Origin: a bacterium
GTDB lineage: Bacteria; Pseudomonadota; Alphaproteobacteria; SP197
Assembly (NCBI GenBank): GCA_028821455.1
Contig: JAPPGE010000023.1
Location: 1-64,000 of the forward strand
Direction: 5' to 3'
DNA: 64,000 nucleotides
Shown: one piece after another, positions 38,549 through 48,029 of the stretch
How the letters are laid out: the number at the start of each line of letters is the position of its first letter
Numbering within the stretch: position 1 is the first letter of the stretch
The notes under the pieces: generated by a model
Databases searched by the model: none
What the model saw: the letters and a program-made list of their open reading frames with translations, nothing else
What the model was told of the DNA's origin: nothing
Made by a program: the position numbers and the translations under genes

Positions 38549-39808
38549 ATGACCGGCAATCTGAGGATCGATGGCGACCGCCTGTGGGATGCCATCATGG
38601 ACATGGCCCGGATCGCGGCCACGGCGAAGGGCGGCAACTGCCGCCTCGCACTGACCGACGACGACCGCGAAGGGCGCGATCTCTTCGTTCGCTGGTGCGA
38701 GGCCGCCGGCATGACATGCAGCGTCGACCGCATGGGGAACATCTTTGCCCGCCGCCCGGGCGTGAACCCGCAAGCCCTTCCTGTCTCCACCGGCAGCCAT
38801 CTCGATACCCAGCCCACCGGCGGCAAGTTCGACGGTGTCTATGGCGTGCTCGCCGGACTCGAGGTCGTGCGGACGCTCAACGATGCCGAAATCGAAACGC
38901 AGGCGCCCATCGAGGTGATTTGCTGGACCAACGAGGAAGGGGCGCGGTTTGCGCCCGCGATGATCGGTTCGGCCGTGTTCTCCGGGGAATTCAGTCTCGA
39001 ATACGGTCATTCGCGCACCGACGCCGACGGCAACACCCTCGGCGGGGAACTCGAACGCATCGGCTACCTCGGGGACGAGGAACCAGGCGGTCATCAGCTG
39101 GGGGCCCATTTCGAGGCCCACATCGAGCAGGGCCCCATCCTCGAGGCAACGGGCAAGACCGTCGGTGTCGTGACGGGTGTTCAGGGATTGCACTGGTTCG
39201 ACGTTCGCCTTGCCGGCATGGAAGCACATGCAGGGCCCACTCCGATGGAGATGCGCCGCGACGCCGTCGTCGCGGCGGCTAGACTGATCGGGGAGATCAA
39301 CGGGCTTGCCCTCGAGGAAGCGCCTCACGGCCGCGCCACGTGCAAGATCGAGAGCTGCAAGCCGTCCGGCACCCGGAACACCATCGCCGGAGAGGTGGCC
39401 CTGACCGTCGATCTCAGGCATCCGGACAAGGCGGCCTACGAACGCATGGCCGGAACTCTCCCCGAGATCGCGGAACGCACGGCGTCGGCCACCGGCGTTA
39501 CGATCGAGGTGGAGAAGATCTGGTCGTCACCTCCCGTCGCTTTCGATGCGGGGTGTGTCGACGCAATACGCCGCGCCGCCTCGCTGGCGGGCTGCGACTC
39601 CATGGACATGGTATCGGGTGCCGGTCACGACTCCGTCTACGTCAGCCGGGTAGCGCCAACAGCCATGATCTTTGTTCCCTGCGAGGGGGGCATCAGTCAC
39701 AACGAGATCGAACATGCCACACCCGGTGATCTTGCAGCGGGGTGCAACGTCCTGCTCCATGCCATGCTCGACCGCGCCGGGCCGGTCACTCGAGACGGAC
39801 CACCTTGA
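38549..39808 (+). CDS. M20-family amidohydrolase (N-carbamoyl-amino acid hydrolase/allantoate amidohydrolase)
   Basis: This 419-residue binuclear metalloenzyme belongs to the hydantoinase/carbamoylase group. The metal ligands are seen at His84 (TGSHLDTQ), Asp95 (GGKFDGVYG), Glu130 (NEEGARF) and His191 (EAHIEQGP), with a late ISHNEIE. It cleaves N-carbamoyl groups or allantoate to release ammonia and carbon dioxide. The substrate is not certain. It lies 18 bp after the pseudo-phosphatase gene and converges with the M48 peptidase with a 23-bp overlap. Confidence 0.9.
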   Translation: MTGNLRIDGDRLWDAIMDMARIAATAKGGNCRLALTDDDREGRDLFVRWCEAAGMTCSVDRMGNIFARRPGVNPQALPVSTGSHLDTQPTGGKFDGVYGVLAGLEVVRTLNDAEIETQAPIEVICWTNEEGARFAPAMIGSAVFSGEFSLEYGHSRTDADGNTLGGELERIGYLGDEEPGGHQLGAHFEAHIEQGPILEATGKTVGVVTGVQGLHWFDVRLAGMEAHAGPTPMEMRRDAVVAAARLIGEINGLALEEAPHGRATCKIESCKPSGTRNTIAGEVALTVDLRHPDKAAYERMAGTLPEIAERTASATGVTIEVEKIWSSPPVAFDAGCVDAIRRAASLAGCDSMDMVSGAGHDSVYVSRVAPTAMIFVPCEGGISHNEIEHATPGDLAAGCNVLLHAMLDRAGPVTRDGPP

Positions 39809-41267
39809 CCAGCATGCCGGGAGCAAGGTCGGCGCCTTCGTTGAAACCGTTGAGGACCATGAACCGCTCGCGGCGGTGGTCCTCGAATGCCATCATCCGG
39901 CTCAGTGAACCGATGGTGTCGCCCGGAGCGACCTCGACGACCCTGACACGCAATCGGCCGGTCGCTTCAGCCTCATCCGCCGACAACCGCCTGAAGGTCG
40001 CCAGCGTCTGCTCGGCCAGATCGTCGAGACCGCCGGCATCGCCCGCCGGCACGGCGAACAGGAACCTCGCCACCCGGCCCGGATTGAGGGCAATCGCCAC
40101 CATCCGGTAGAGCCTGTCGGTGCCATCGGGGGAAGCGCGGAAACGTCCGCCGGCCGCCTGGAATCCCGCAACCTCGAAGACCTCGGGGTCATCGATCCTC
40201 ACGCGAAGTTCGTCCGCCCAGTGCAGGAGGTGGGGTATCGCGCCGCGGTGGATCTCCTCGACGCCATCGAATGCGACAAGGGCGCCGGCATCGTCATAGG
40301 CGCGCACCTGGCCGTTGACCCGGAACATCGCCAGGCGTTCCGGTACATCAAAGGCAAATCGCCATGCGGGATGCACGAAGCGGCGTTCGAGGATGCGCCC
40401 CTGGTCCGCGCGCTCGCCGTAGGCGATGCCGTCGATCATCTGCAGATAGGACTCCCGGTTGAGGATGCGCGTGTCGGCCTCGGACCGGGCCTCGCGTGCG
40501 GCACGGACGACGCGATCGGCTGTCCGGGGATGGGTCGCAAACCAGCGTGTCAGGAATGACGGGTCGTGATCGAGAGGCGACAGCGCAACCTGCAGCTCCG
40601 AGTGCCGTTCCAGCTGCCTGAGAAAGGTCGCCATGGCGTATGGATCGTATCCGGCACGGGCAAGGTAGCGGACCCCGAGAGTGTCGGACTCAATCTCCTG
40701 CTCCCGGCTGTAGCCCGCGATCACCGCGTGGGCCGCCAGTCCGCTGAGGTCGGTAGCCACCCCGCCATACTCGAGACTGGACGTCGATGCATCGACCACC
40801 GTGACGGCGATTTCGGCAACCCGGGCCCAGGTGAGACGCTGAGCCGTATGGCGGGCGGCCACATGGCCGATCTCGTGGCCGATCACGCCGGCAAGTTCGG
40901 CCTCGTTGTTGGCAAGTGCCAGTAGCCCGCGCGTCACGTAGATGTAGCCGCCCGGCAGGGCAAAGGCATTGACCACGTCCGTGTCGAGGACGGTCACCGT
41001 GAGCACCTGGGAGGAGATGTCCGATGCCGCCAGCATCCTGGCGGACACCATGGCCACGTAGGCGTTGATCCGGGGATGTTCCTCGTAGAGACCGTGCTCG
41101 TTGAGGATCTCCGGGTGGTGTTCGGCGCCGATCGCCCGTTCCTCGTTTTCGCTGACCAGCGAGAACATCGATCCACCTGTGGCGGGATTGTTCGTGCACC
41201 CCGCCGCCGTCAGAAAGAGAGCACAGCAGGCGGCCAACACCGGGGCGAGGCGCCCGGTATCAGTCAT
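39786..41267 (-). CDS. M48-family metalloprotease lipoprotein (BepA-like)
   Basis: This 493-residue protein has a signal peptide ending in the lipobox-like TAAGC (Cys24). The zinc motif HEIGH is at 131-135 with the third ligand Glu in the EIESDTLGVRYLARAGYDP segment. The C-terminal half contains a LysM-like end, APGDTIGSLSRMMAFEDH, which may bind peptidoglycan. It is probably an outer-membrane quality-control peptidase of the BepA/LoiP type, although the LysM-like tail is unusual for BepA. Confidence 0.88.
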   Translation of the reverse strand: MTDTGRLAPVLAACCALFLTAAGCTNNPATGGSMFSLVSENEERAIGAEHHPEILNEHGLYEEHPRINAYVAMVSARMLAASDISSQVLTVTVLDTDVVNAFALPGGYIYVTRGLLALANNEAELAGVIGHEIGHVAARHTAQRLTWARVAEIAVTVVDASTSSLEYGGVATDLSGLAAHAVIAGYSREQEIESDTLGVRYLARAGYDPYAMATFLRQLERHSELQVALSPLDHDPSFLTRWFATHPRTADRVVRAAREARSEADTRILNRESYLQMIDGIAYGERADQGRILERRFVHPAWRFAFDVPERLAMFRVNGQVRAYDDAGALVAFDGVEEIHRGAIPHLLHWADELRVRIDDPEVFEVAGFQAAGGRFRASPDGTDRLYRMVAIALNPGRVARFLFAVPAGDAGGLDDLAEQTLATFRRLSADEAEATGRLRVRVVEVAPGDTIGSLSRMMAFEDHRRERFMVLNGFNEGADLAPGMLVKVVRLE

Positions 41268-41685
41268 CCCCGATGACCAGGGGTTCGAGACGGGCGCGTA
41301 TGTCGTCGGGAATGGTCTTCTTGACCCGTTCCACGAGATCGAAACACAGCGTCGTGCACCGCAGGCGTGCCGTTACCACACCGGTGGTTGCATGGCGCAT
41401 CGTCGAACGGAAGGTGAGTGAGGAATTGCCGAGTTTCTCGACACCGGATTCGATGACCAGGGGGTCGTTGACAACCATCTCGCCGACGAAATCGATCTCC
41501 ACGCGGACGTCGACAAATCCCAGGCTGTCCGCCTCCAGCCTTTCCCGCGTGACGCCCGAGCGCTGGATCATGTGCCAGCCCGCCATGTCGAACTTGGCAT
41601 AGTACTGGACGGCGTTCATGTGCCCCTGGTGGTCACAGTCCCAGGCCGTCACCATCGAACGATGCGTCTCGATCCATCCGTTCAT
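41260..41685 (-). CDS. Hotdog-fold acyl-CoA thioesterase
   Basis: This 141-residue protein belongs to the 4HBT hotdog family. The YbgC/FadM-like active-site region is WDCDHQGHMNAVQYYAKFD, with the catalytic Asp. The N-terminus IETHRSMVTAW matches relatives, supporting the ATG at 41685 although no Shine-Dalgarno sequence is seen. It overlaps the M48 gene by 8 bp. The substrate is unknown; likely a short or aromatic acyl-CoA. Confidence 0.88.
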   Translation of the reverse strand: MNGWIETHRSMVTAWDCDHQGHMNAVQYYAKFDMAGWHMIQRSGVTRERLEADSLGFVDVRVEIDFVGEMVVNDPLVIESGVEKLGNSSLTFRSTMRHATTGVVTARLRCTTLCFDLVERVKKTIPDDIRARLEPLVIGDD

Positions 41686-41709
41686 GACGGAAGGATTACT
41701 GTGCCGGGG
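41669..41709 (-). repeat. Repeat copy A around the thioesterase start
   Basis: This 41-bp sequence matches 43288-43328 at 36 of 41 positions. It covers the thioesterase ATG and its upstream leader. The duplication is discussed under copy B. Confidence 0.8.
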
Positions 41710-41885
41710 CCGGCAAGGCAATCACCGGAACGCAGCCGGAATCTCCCGGGCGATCCGGGTTACCTTCCTGTCGGACCAGAGAATGCCGTGCAGTCCCGGG
41801 CACCGGGTATTGACCTTGAGTGCCGTCAGCCATGCCTGGTGTCAGGAACCCGCGGAATCACGGAGGACAGGTCACTGCATGATGT

Positions 41886-43259
41886 CTAGGTAAGGTTGCG
41901 GGCGACATCGCGAGCAACCTCCTCGCCCGAGAGTCGCGCGCCCGCGGCCGTCGCCCACAGGGACCGGTGGCAGGCCTCGCCCGCGAAGAAGATCCGCTCG
42001 CCGATCGGCTGCCTCAGCGCGGACCGCAAGGCATGAGCGCCCGGTTCCGCCGAGGCGTAGGAGCCCAGGGTCAGCGGGTCTTGGCCCCAGGAGGTGACCG
42101 CCCCCTTCACGAAGCGGCTGTCGATGCTGCTTCCCAGCATGCCGCGCAATTCGCCCATGGCGTAGTCGATGCGGGCTTCGGCCGATTCCTGTTCGAGGTC
42201 ACGGGCCCAGCTGCCGCCGACATCGCAGTAGGCAAGCCCGTGCCCGCCGGCGTTCGTGAGCACGCCGATGCCCCTGCGGTCGTGGCTCATGCGGTACAAC
42301 AGGTAGCCGTCGGGGCCCATGCCGAAGACATCCTCGGAGAACTGCAGCGTGATGTGGTTGTAGAGCCCCATGGAGATTCTCTCGAAGGATTCGATCTTGC
42401 GCGCCGGAAGCACCGGGGAAAAGACGATGGCTCCGGATGCCAGGACACCGGTCGATACCGTGACGATGACGGCGCGGGCGCGAATCGAACCCTGATCCGT
42501 CTCGACGATGACCCCATCTGCGCTCCAGTCGATGTGCGTGGCGCTGGTGTTGAGCGACACCGGGATATCACCGGCCCAGTGGGCGATCAGGGTGCCGAAT
42601 CCCTCCCGGCAGAACCAGTCGGCACCGTCGGCGCCGCTCCACCAGTCGACGACGGAGAAGTTCTCGAGATCCTTGCCCATGCTCCAGGGTCCGATGCCAA
42701 AGGCCGCCGTCGCCGTCCAGGGGCCCTCGATTCCGGCCGCAGCCTCGGCGGCGGAGATGTCGTTGCCTCTTTCGCCCTGAGCGCCGATGGCTCCATAGAG
42801 TTCACCCCAGGCGTTCCAAAGCGTGTCGTGCTCCTCAGTGCCCAGTTCACGATCGCCGTCGAACACACGGTAGATCTCCGGAGCCGGGTAGACGTCGAAG
42901 CCATGCTTGCGACCGTAGGCCACGAATGGGTTGCTTGCAGCAACATGGAGCCAGTGCGCGCCGTGGTCGTACGGCACGCCGAAGGTCGTCGTCTCGGTGT
43001 AGGCGCGTCCGCCTATCCTGCCGGAAGCCTCGATCAGCAGAACCTCAAGGCCACGTTCCATGAGCACGCCAGTTGCCGCCAGTCCCGCAGCCCCCGCACC
43101 GATCACGACGACGTCGGGATTGGACGGGAACTGGGCACGTGCAATGCGAGGTGCAACCAGCGCCCCGCCGAGACCGGCAAGGAACGAACGACGGCTGATG
43201 TCAGACAAGTCAGGACGGTTCACGGACCGGGCCTTCGACAGCGGGGAAGCGTGCATCAT
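41886..43259 (-). CDS. Flavin monoamine oxidase family protein, twin-arginine exported
   Basis: This protein of about 457 residues has a Tat-type export signal (DISRRSFLAGLGGALVAPRIA) ending near residue 40. The FAD-binding motif VIGAGAAGLAATGVLMERG follows, then EASGRIGGRAYTE, which defines the amine oxidase family. The C-terminal FAGEACHRSLWATAAGARLSG contains the typical FAD contact. The substrate is an amine or amino acid, probably oxidised in the periplasm. The start at 43259 gives 27 residues before the twin Arg; an ATG at 43304 within a duplicated sequence is also possible. Confidence 0.88.
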   Translation of the reverse strand: MMHASPLSKARSVNRPDLSDISRRSFLAGLGGALVAPRIARAQFPSNPDVVVIGAGAAGLAATGVLMERGLEVLLIEASGRIGGRAYTETTTFGVPYDHGAHWLHVAASNPFVAYGRKHGFDVYPAPEIYRVFDGDRELGTEEHDTLWNAWGELYGAIGAQGERGNDISAAEAAAGIEGPWTATAAFGIGPWSMGKDLENFSVVDWWSGADGADWFCREGFGTLIAHWAGDIPVSLNTSATHIDWSADGVIVETDQGSIRARAVIVTVSTGVLASGAIVFSPVLPARKIESFERISMGLYNHITLQFSEDVFGMGPDGYLLYRMSHDRRGIGVLTNAGGHGLAYCDVGGSWARDLEQESAEARIDYAMGELRGMLGSSIDSRFVKGAVTSWGQDPLTLGSYASAEPGAHALRSALRQPIGERIFFAGEACHRSLWATAAGARLSGEEVARDVARNLT

Positions 43260-43287
43260 GGGTCCATGCCTTTGCTCACGGTATGTT

Positions 43288-43328
43288 TCGATCCATCCGG
43301 CCATGGTGGAAGGATTACCGTGCCGGGG
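43288..43328 (-). repeat. Repeat copy B upstream of the amine oxidase
   Basis: This 41-bp copy of the thioesterase leader and start carries an in-frame ATG that reads MAGWIETYREQ, close to the conserved N-terminus of hotdog thioesterases. It is probably a relic of a duplicated thioesterase gene, whose body was replaced by the amine oxidase. Confidence 0.7.
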
Positions 43329-43459
43329 CAACCAGGTTGAAGAGGCCTGCCTCGTTCCACTCGCCTGGCCGCACGGCAGCCGCTTGCAGTATCTCGTCAT
43401 GCTCGCCGAACTCGTCGGGAGCTCCGGCATGCGAGCAATCCGCGAGCCTGGGTTCGTCC

Positions 43460-43936
43460 TCAATCATCCTGCATTCGCAAGGGCAGTTCGGTCGTCGACT
43501 TGATCTCCTCCATGGAGAGCAGGGACGTGATGTTGAAGACCTTCACCTGGGAAATGAGCGCCTGGTAGAAATCGTCATAGGCCCGGGCGTTCTTCACGCG
43601 GACCTTCAGGATGTAGTCGACGTCACCGGCCAGGCGGTGGGCCTCCAGCACCTCCGGGCGCCCCTTCAGCGTCTCCAGAAACCGGTCCTGCCAGTCCTTC
43701 TGGTGTTCGGAGGTTCGGATGAGCACGAAGAAGCATGCCTCCAGTCCCAGCTTGTCGGGGTCGAGGAGAACAGTGTTCTGCCGAATGATCCCGGCAGCCC
43801 GGAGCTTTCGTATTCGGTGCCACACCGACGTCCGCGAAGCGCCGGCCATCTGCGCGATGTCATCGAGGGAGCGCGAAGCGTCCTCCTGCATCGCCACAAG
43901 AATGTTCCGATCAACGCCATCGAACTGGACAGCCAT
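43460..43936 (-). CDS. Lrp/AsnC-family transcriptional regulator
   Basis: This protein of about 158 residues has an N-terminal winged helix-turn-helix (RNILVAMQEDASRSLDDIA, then SRTSVWHRIRKLRAAGII) and a C-terminal RAM domain around AGDVDYILKVRV. It senses amino acids or related effectors. It is divergent from cysG, with an AT-rich intergenic region. The amine oxidase lies downstream and may be a target. The ATG at 43936 is preferred over the earlier one at 43954. Confidence 0.92.
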   Translation of the reverse strand: MAVQFDGVDRNILVAMQEDASRSLDDIAQMAGASRTSVWHRIRKLRAAGIIRQNTVLLDPDKLGLEACFFVLIRTSEHQKDWQDRFLETLKGRPEVLEAHRLAGDVDYILKVRVKNARAYDDFYQALISQVKVFNITSLLSMEEIKSTTELPLRMQDD

Positions 43937-44082
43937 CACCGCCTCCATCACCAATCGGAAGAAATTTCCATAATCTACCAGTTCTTCTATAGTTTGTCCT
44001 TATTTTTCCGATCTACTGTCAGTATATTGGAAAATGCGTACAATTCGCGGACACAAAGCGAAAACGGTAACGGACAGTCGGC

Positions 44083-45486
44083 GTGCAGTACTTCCCGATC
44101 TTCCTCCGCCTCGCGGACCGGCGCGTCCTCGTCTCCGGCGCCGGGCAGGTTGCGGTGGCCAAGCTGCGCCTGCTTCTCAAGAGCGATGCCCGAATCTCCG
44201 TGTTCGGCCCCGAACCGGATCCGGAGATCCTGGCGTGGCACCGTGACGGCGCGTTGCGCCACGACGGGCGCCGCCTTCAGACCGGCGATCTCGCCGGTGC
44301 GGCGCTCCTTTACTGCGCGAACGAGGATCCCTCGCAGGACGCGCGCGCTGCCGAGCTGGCGCGGCGGCGCGGGATCCCCGTCAACATCGTCGACAATCTC
44401 GAGGGAAGCGACTTCACCACCCCCGCCATCGTGGATCGCGATCCGGTCACGGTGGCCATCGGAACGGAAGGGACAGCTCCCGTGCTTGCCCGGAACCTCA
44501 AGGCGGCATTCGAGGCGCAGCTGCCGATTTCCCTGGGTCCGCTTGCGCGCATCGCACGGGTATTCCGGCACAGCTGCGAGAGCGTGCCTTCGGGCCGGAT
44601 GCGACGGGCGTTCTGGTCCGAGTACTTCTTCCGGCGCGGCCCCCGGGGCTATGCCAGGGAGGGCAGGAACGGTGCCCGAGAAGCGCTCCGTTCATTGCTC
44701 GACGAGGCCGCAACCGTGACGCGCCCCTCCGGCCTCGTCTCCTTCGTGGGCGCCGGGCCGGGAGACCCGGAACTGCTCACCCTCAAGGCGCGCAACCTTC
44801 TGCACGAGGCGGACATAGTGGTGCATGACCGGCTGGTCTCCACGCAGGTGCTTGAACTCGCGCGGCGGGAGGCGGAGCGCGTCTGCGCAGGCAAGTCCGG
44901 ATACGGTCCGTCGTGGTCACAGACGCGCATCAACACGCTGCTGGTACGTCGTGCCCGGGAAGGAAATCACGTGATCCGCCTCAAGTCCGGCGACCCGGCG
45001 GTGCTCGGCAGGCTGGACGAAGAGATCGAGGCCCTGGAGGCCGCGGAGATTCCCTGGGAGGTTGTTCCAGGAATTACGGCGGCCGCCGGTGCGGCCGCGG
45101 ACATGGGAGTCTCGCTCACGCGACGCGGGCGCAACTCGGAGATTCGCCTTGTCACGGCCCGTGACGTCGACGGGTTCGCCGAGCATGACTGGGCCACCCT
45201 TGCCCGGCCCGGATCCGTTGCCGCGATCTACATGGGCAAACGGGCGGCTGCCTTCCTGCGCGGGCGACTGCTGATGCGCGGAGCTGCGCCATCAACGCCG
45301 ATCACGATCGTCGAGAACGCCTCGCGCCAGGACAGGCGGATCGTCGCGACAACGCTGCTCGACTTGCCCGACATGCTGGACGGAACACACCCTGCGGGAC
45401 CGGTGGTGCTGATGCTGGGCCTCCTTCCACGCGCCGCCATGCGAAAGGCTGAAGCCGGCTTCGATGTCCGCCGCGAGGCCGTTTGA
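44083..45486 (+). CDS. cysG: Siroheme synthase (precorrin-2 dehydrogenase, ferrochelatase and uroporphyrinogen methyltransferase)
   Basis: This 467-residue multidomain enzyme makes siroheme from uroporphyrinogen III. The N-terminal NAD-binding domain shows VSGAGQVAVAKLRLLL, followed by the bifunctional dehydrogenase/ferrochelatase domain. The C-terminal SAM-dependent methyltransferase starts at FVGAGPGDPELLTLKA and contains VHDRLVS and IRLKSGDPAVLGR. The start is GTG at 44083. It supplies the cofactor for the sulfite reductase encoded next. Confidence 0.95.
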   Translation: MQYFPIFLRLADRRVLVSGAGQVAVAKLRLLLKSDARISVFGPEPDPEILAWHRDGALRHDGRRLQTGDLAGAALLYCANEDPSQDARAAELARRRGIPVNIVDNLEGSDFTTPAIVDRDPVTVAIGTEGTAPVLARNLKAAFEAQLPISLGPLARIARVFRHSCESVPSGRMRRAFWSEYFFRRGPRGYAREGRNGAREALRSLLDEAATVTRPSGLVSFVGAGPGDPELLTLKARNLLHEADIVVHDRLVSTQVLELARREAERVCAGKSGYGPSWSQTRINTLLVRRAREGNHVIRLKSGDPAVLGRLDEEIEALEAAEIPWEVVPGITAAAGAAADMGVSLTRRGRNSEIRLVTARDVDGFAEHDWATLARPGSVAAIYMGKRAAAFLRGRLLMRGAAPSTPITIVENASRQDRRIVATTLLDLPDMLDGTHPAGPVVLMLGLLPRAAMRKAEAGFDVRREAV

Positions 45487-45788
45487 TGGCCCGCGCCTTC
45501 AGGCCCAGCATTCTGACCGCAAACGATCTCCTTGATGGCGACGTCGTCTACCTCGCGCGCGATGGCGCATGGACGCGTCGTTCGGCCGAGGCACGCCTCT
45601 TCGAGGACGAGGACGAGGCGAACCGAAGCCTTGCGGCGGCCGAGTCGCAGGAGGATGCCGTCGTCGGCCCCTATCTGGCGGCGGCCGTGCCCGGAGGTCA
45701 GCTGGGACCGGAGCCGGTCCACATCCGGGAAGCTCTTCGCGCAACGGGGCCCACCAACTATTGCCACGGCAAGCAGACGGGACGCTGA
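45486..45788 (+). CDS. DUF2849 protein of the sulfite-reduction cluster
   Basis: This 100-residue protein starts at an ATG that overlaps the cysG stop by one base. It carries the DUF2849 pattern LTANDLLDGDVVYLARDGAW and EALRATGPTNYCHGKQ. DUF2849 proteins sit between cysG and cysI in many alphaproteobacteria. Their role is unknown; a partner or chaperone of sulfite reductase is likely from context. Confidence 0.9.
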   Translation: MARAFRPSILTANDLLDGDVVYLARDGAWTRRSAEARLFEDEDEANRSLAAAESQEDAVVGPYLAAAVPGGQLGPEPVHIREALRATGPTNYCHGKQTGR

Positions 45789-45791
45789 CGC

Positions 45792-47462
45792 ATGTACAGA
45801 TACGACGGCTTCGACCGGGAATTCGTGCACGCCCGGGTGGCACAGTTCCGCCAGCAGGTGGAGCGCCGCATCAAGGGCTCCCTGACCGAGGAGGAGTTCA
45901 AGCCTCTGCGGCTGATGAACGGACTCTACCTTCAGCTGCACGCCTACATGCTGCGTGTGGCCATCCCCTACGGAACGCTCCAGAGCCGCCAGATGCGTCA
46001 GCTGGCCTACATCGCGGAGCGCTGGGACAAGGGCTACGGACATTTCACGACACGTCAGAACATCCAGTTCAACTGGCCCAGGCTGAAGGACGTGCCGGAC
46101 ATTCTCGACGCTCTCGCGGACGTGGAGATGCATGCGATCCAGACGTCCGGCAACTGTGTGCGCAACGTCACAGCCGACCACTTCGCCGGCGCGGCCGACG
46201 ACGAGATCGCCGATCCCCGCCCGACCGCTGAACTGCTTCGGCAGTGGTCGACGGACCACCCGGAATTCGCGTTCCTGCCGCGGAAGTTCAAGATCGCGGT
46301 GAGCGGCTCCCCGATCGACCGCGCCGTGACCCGCGCGCACGACATCGGACTCCGCATGATCCGCAATGTGGTGGGCGAGCCCGGATACGAGGTCTGCGTG
46401 GGCGGCGGGCTCGGGCGCACCCCGATGATCGGCTCGGTCATTCGCGACTTCCTGCCCGAGGCGGACCTGCTGCCCTACATCGAGTCCATCCTGCAGGTCT
46501 ACAACGCCATCGGACGCCGCGACAACATCTACAAGGCGCGCATCAAGATCACGGTAAGCGAGCACGGGATCGAGGCATTTCGCGAGAGCGTCGAGCAACG
46601 CTTCCGGATTCAACGCGAGACATTCGCAGGCGAGCACCAGGCTCTTCTCGCGCGTATCGGCGCGATGTTTGCCGCGCCAGTCTGGATCGAGGCGCCCACC
46701 GGAGCATTCGACGCGGCGCTCGCGCGCGATCCGGTCTTCCGGTCGTTCGTCGATACCAACCTCCACCCGCACCGGAATCCCGACTACGCGATCGTCACCA
46801 TCTCGCTCAAGGCCCACGGCGCCACCCCGGGCGACGCCACCGCGGAGCAGATGCGCGTCATCGCCGGCCTGGCGGAGCGATATGGCCATGACGAGATCCG
46901 CATCAGTCATGAGCAGAACTGCATCCTGCCCCACGTGCACAAGCGCGACGTGCCGGCGGTGCATGCGGCATTGCGGGAGGCGGGGCTTGCCACCGCCAAT
47001 GTCGGGCTGGCATCCGACATCATCGCCTGCCCGGGAATGGACTACTGCAACCTGGCCACCGCGCGCTCCATCCCGATCGCCCAGGACATTGCCACACGCA
47101 TGAAGGAACGCGGAGACGAGCGCCACATCGGCGATCTCAAGATCAAGATATCCGGCTGTATCAACGCCTGCGGGCACCACCATGTCGGGCACATCGGCAT
47201 TCTCGGCCTCGATCGCGCCGGCGTCGAGAACTACCAGATCACTCTCGGCGGCGACGGAACGGAAACGGCCGCGCTCGGCGAACGCGCCGGCCCCGGTTTT
47301 GCGGCAGACGACGTCGTTCCTGCCGTGGAGCGGCTGATCGACACCTACCTCGAACTCCGCTCGGACGATGACGAAGCCTTTCTCGCAACCTACCGGCGCG
47401 TCGGCATGCGGCCCTTCAAGGCGGCGCTCTACCCCGACACCGCCGCGGCCGCAGGACGCTAG
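45792..47462 (+). CDS. cysI: Sulfite reductase hemoprotein subunit
   Basis: This 556-residue siroheme and [4Fe-4S] enzyme reduces sulfite to sulfide. The cluster ligands are seen in ACPGMDYCNLATA and SGCINACGHHHVGH. The N-terminal domain has FTTRQNIQFNWPRL and TSGNCVRNVTADHFAG for siroheme and substrate. It lies between DUF2849 and DUF934. A PAPS/APS reductase gene (cysH), often next to it, is not present. Confidence 0.95.
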   Translation: MYRYDGFDREFVHARVAQFRQQVERRIKGSLTEEEFKPLRLMNGLYLQLHAYMLRVAIPYGTLQSRQMRQLAYIAERWDKGYGHFTTRQNIQFNWPRLKDVPDILDALADVEMHAIQTSGNCVRNVTADHFAGAADDEIADPRPTAELLRQWSTDHPEFAFLPRKFKIAVSGSPIDRAVTRAHDIGLRMIRNVVGEPGYEVCVGGGLGRTPMIGSVIRDFLPEADLLPYIESILQVYNAIGRRDNIYKARIKITVSEHGIEAFRESVEQRFRIQRETFAGEHQALLARIGAMFAAPVWIEAPTGAFDAALARDPVFRSFVDTNLHPHRNPDYAIVTISLKAHGATPGDATAEQMRVIAGLAERYGHDEIRISHEQNCILPHVHKRDVPAVHAALREAGLATANVGLASDIIACPGMDYCNLATARSIPIAQDIATRMKERGDERHIGDLKIKISGCINACGHHHVGHIGILGLDRAGVENYQITLGGDGTETAALGERAGPGFAADDVVPAVERLIDTYLELRSDDDEAFLATYRRVGMRPFKAALYPDTAAAAGR

Positions 47463-47464
47463 CC

Positions 47465-47935
47465 ATGGGACGCGGCAACTGCGGGATCCTCGTCCGCGAC
47501 ACCGGGTTCCAGGACGACGACTGGCGCGCCGACTTTGTCCGGTGGAGCGGAGAAGACGGCCACTGCGCCTTGCCTGATGGCGCGGCCCTGGATGTCGAGA
47601 ACACCGCGCCGGCCGAAGACATCGTGCCGTTCTTCGGGCGCATCGCCCTCATCCGCATTGCCTTCCCGTCGCACATGGACGGTCGAGGGTTCTCGCTCGC
47701 TCGCCACCTGCGGCTGCTGGGCTACCGGGGCCGGCTGCGTGCGGCAGGCCGCATCCTCGCGGATCAATACGCCATGGCCCGGCGAAGCGGTTTCGACGAA
47801 GTGGAGATCGACCCGGCTCTCGCCGAACGGCAGCCGGAAGAGCAGTGGCTGTTCCGTGCGGACTGGCGCACGCATGACTACCAGGAGCGTCTGGGCCGGC
47901 GCCGGTACCACGGAGCGCACGGCGCGCAGGATTGA
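47465..47935 (+). CDS. DUF934 protein, oxidised sulfur metabolism
   Basis: This 156-residue protein matches DUF934, a small cysteine-biosynthesis-linked family. The core GRIALIRIAFPSHMDGRGFS and LGYRGRLRAAGRILADQYA segments are conserved. It starts 2 nt after cysI and ends the cluster. It may help electron delivery or assembly of the reductase, which is inferred from location only. Confidence 0.9.
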   Translation: MGRGNCGILVRDTGFQDDDWRADFVRWSGEDGHCALPDGAALDVENTAPAEDIVPFFGRIALIRIAFPSHMDGRGFSLARHLRLLGYRGRLRAAGRILADQYAMARRSGFDEVEIDPALAERQPEEQWLFRADWRTHDYQERLGRRRYHGAHGAQD

Positions 47936-48029
47936 CATCGTACATCCCTGCGAGTCGGCGGGTCGCGTCGACAGTGCGGTGGCGACGCACCGACCAGGTG
48001 ATGCAGGCTGAACACCACGGTCTCCCCGC

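Noticed and set aside
45228-47192. Minus-strand open frame of 654 codons opposite cysG and cysI
   Set aside because: cysI and cysG are unmistakable on the plus strand; this is an antisense shadow.
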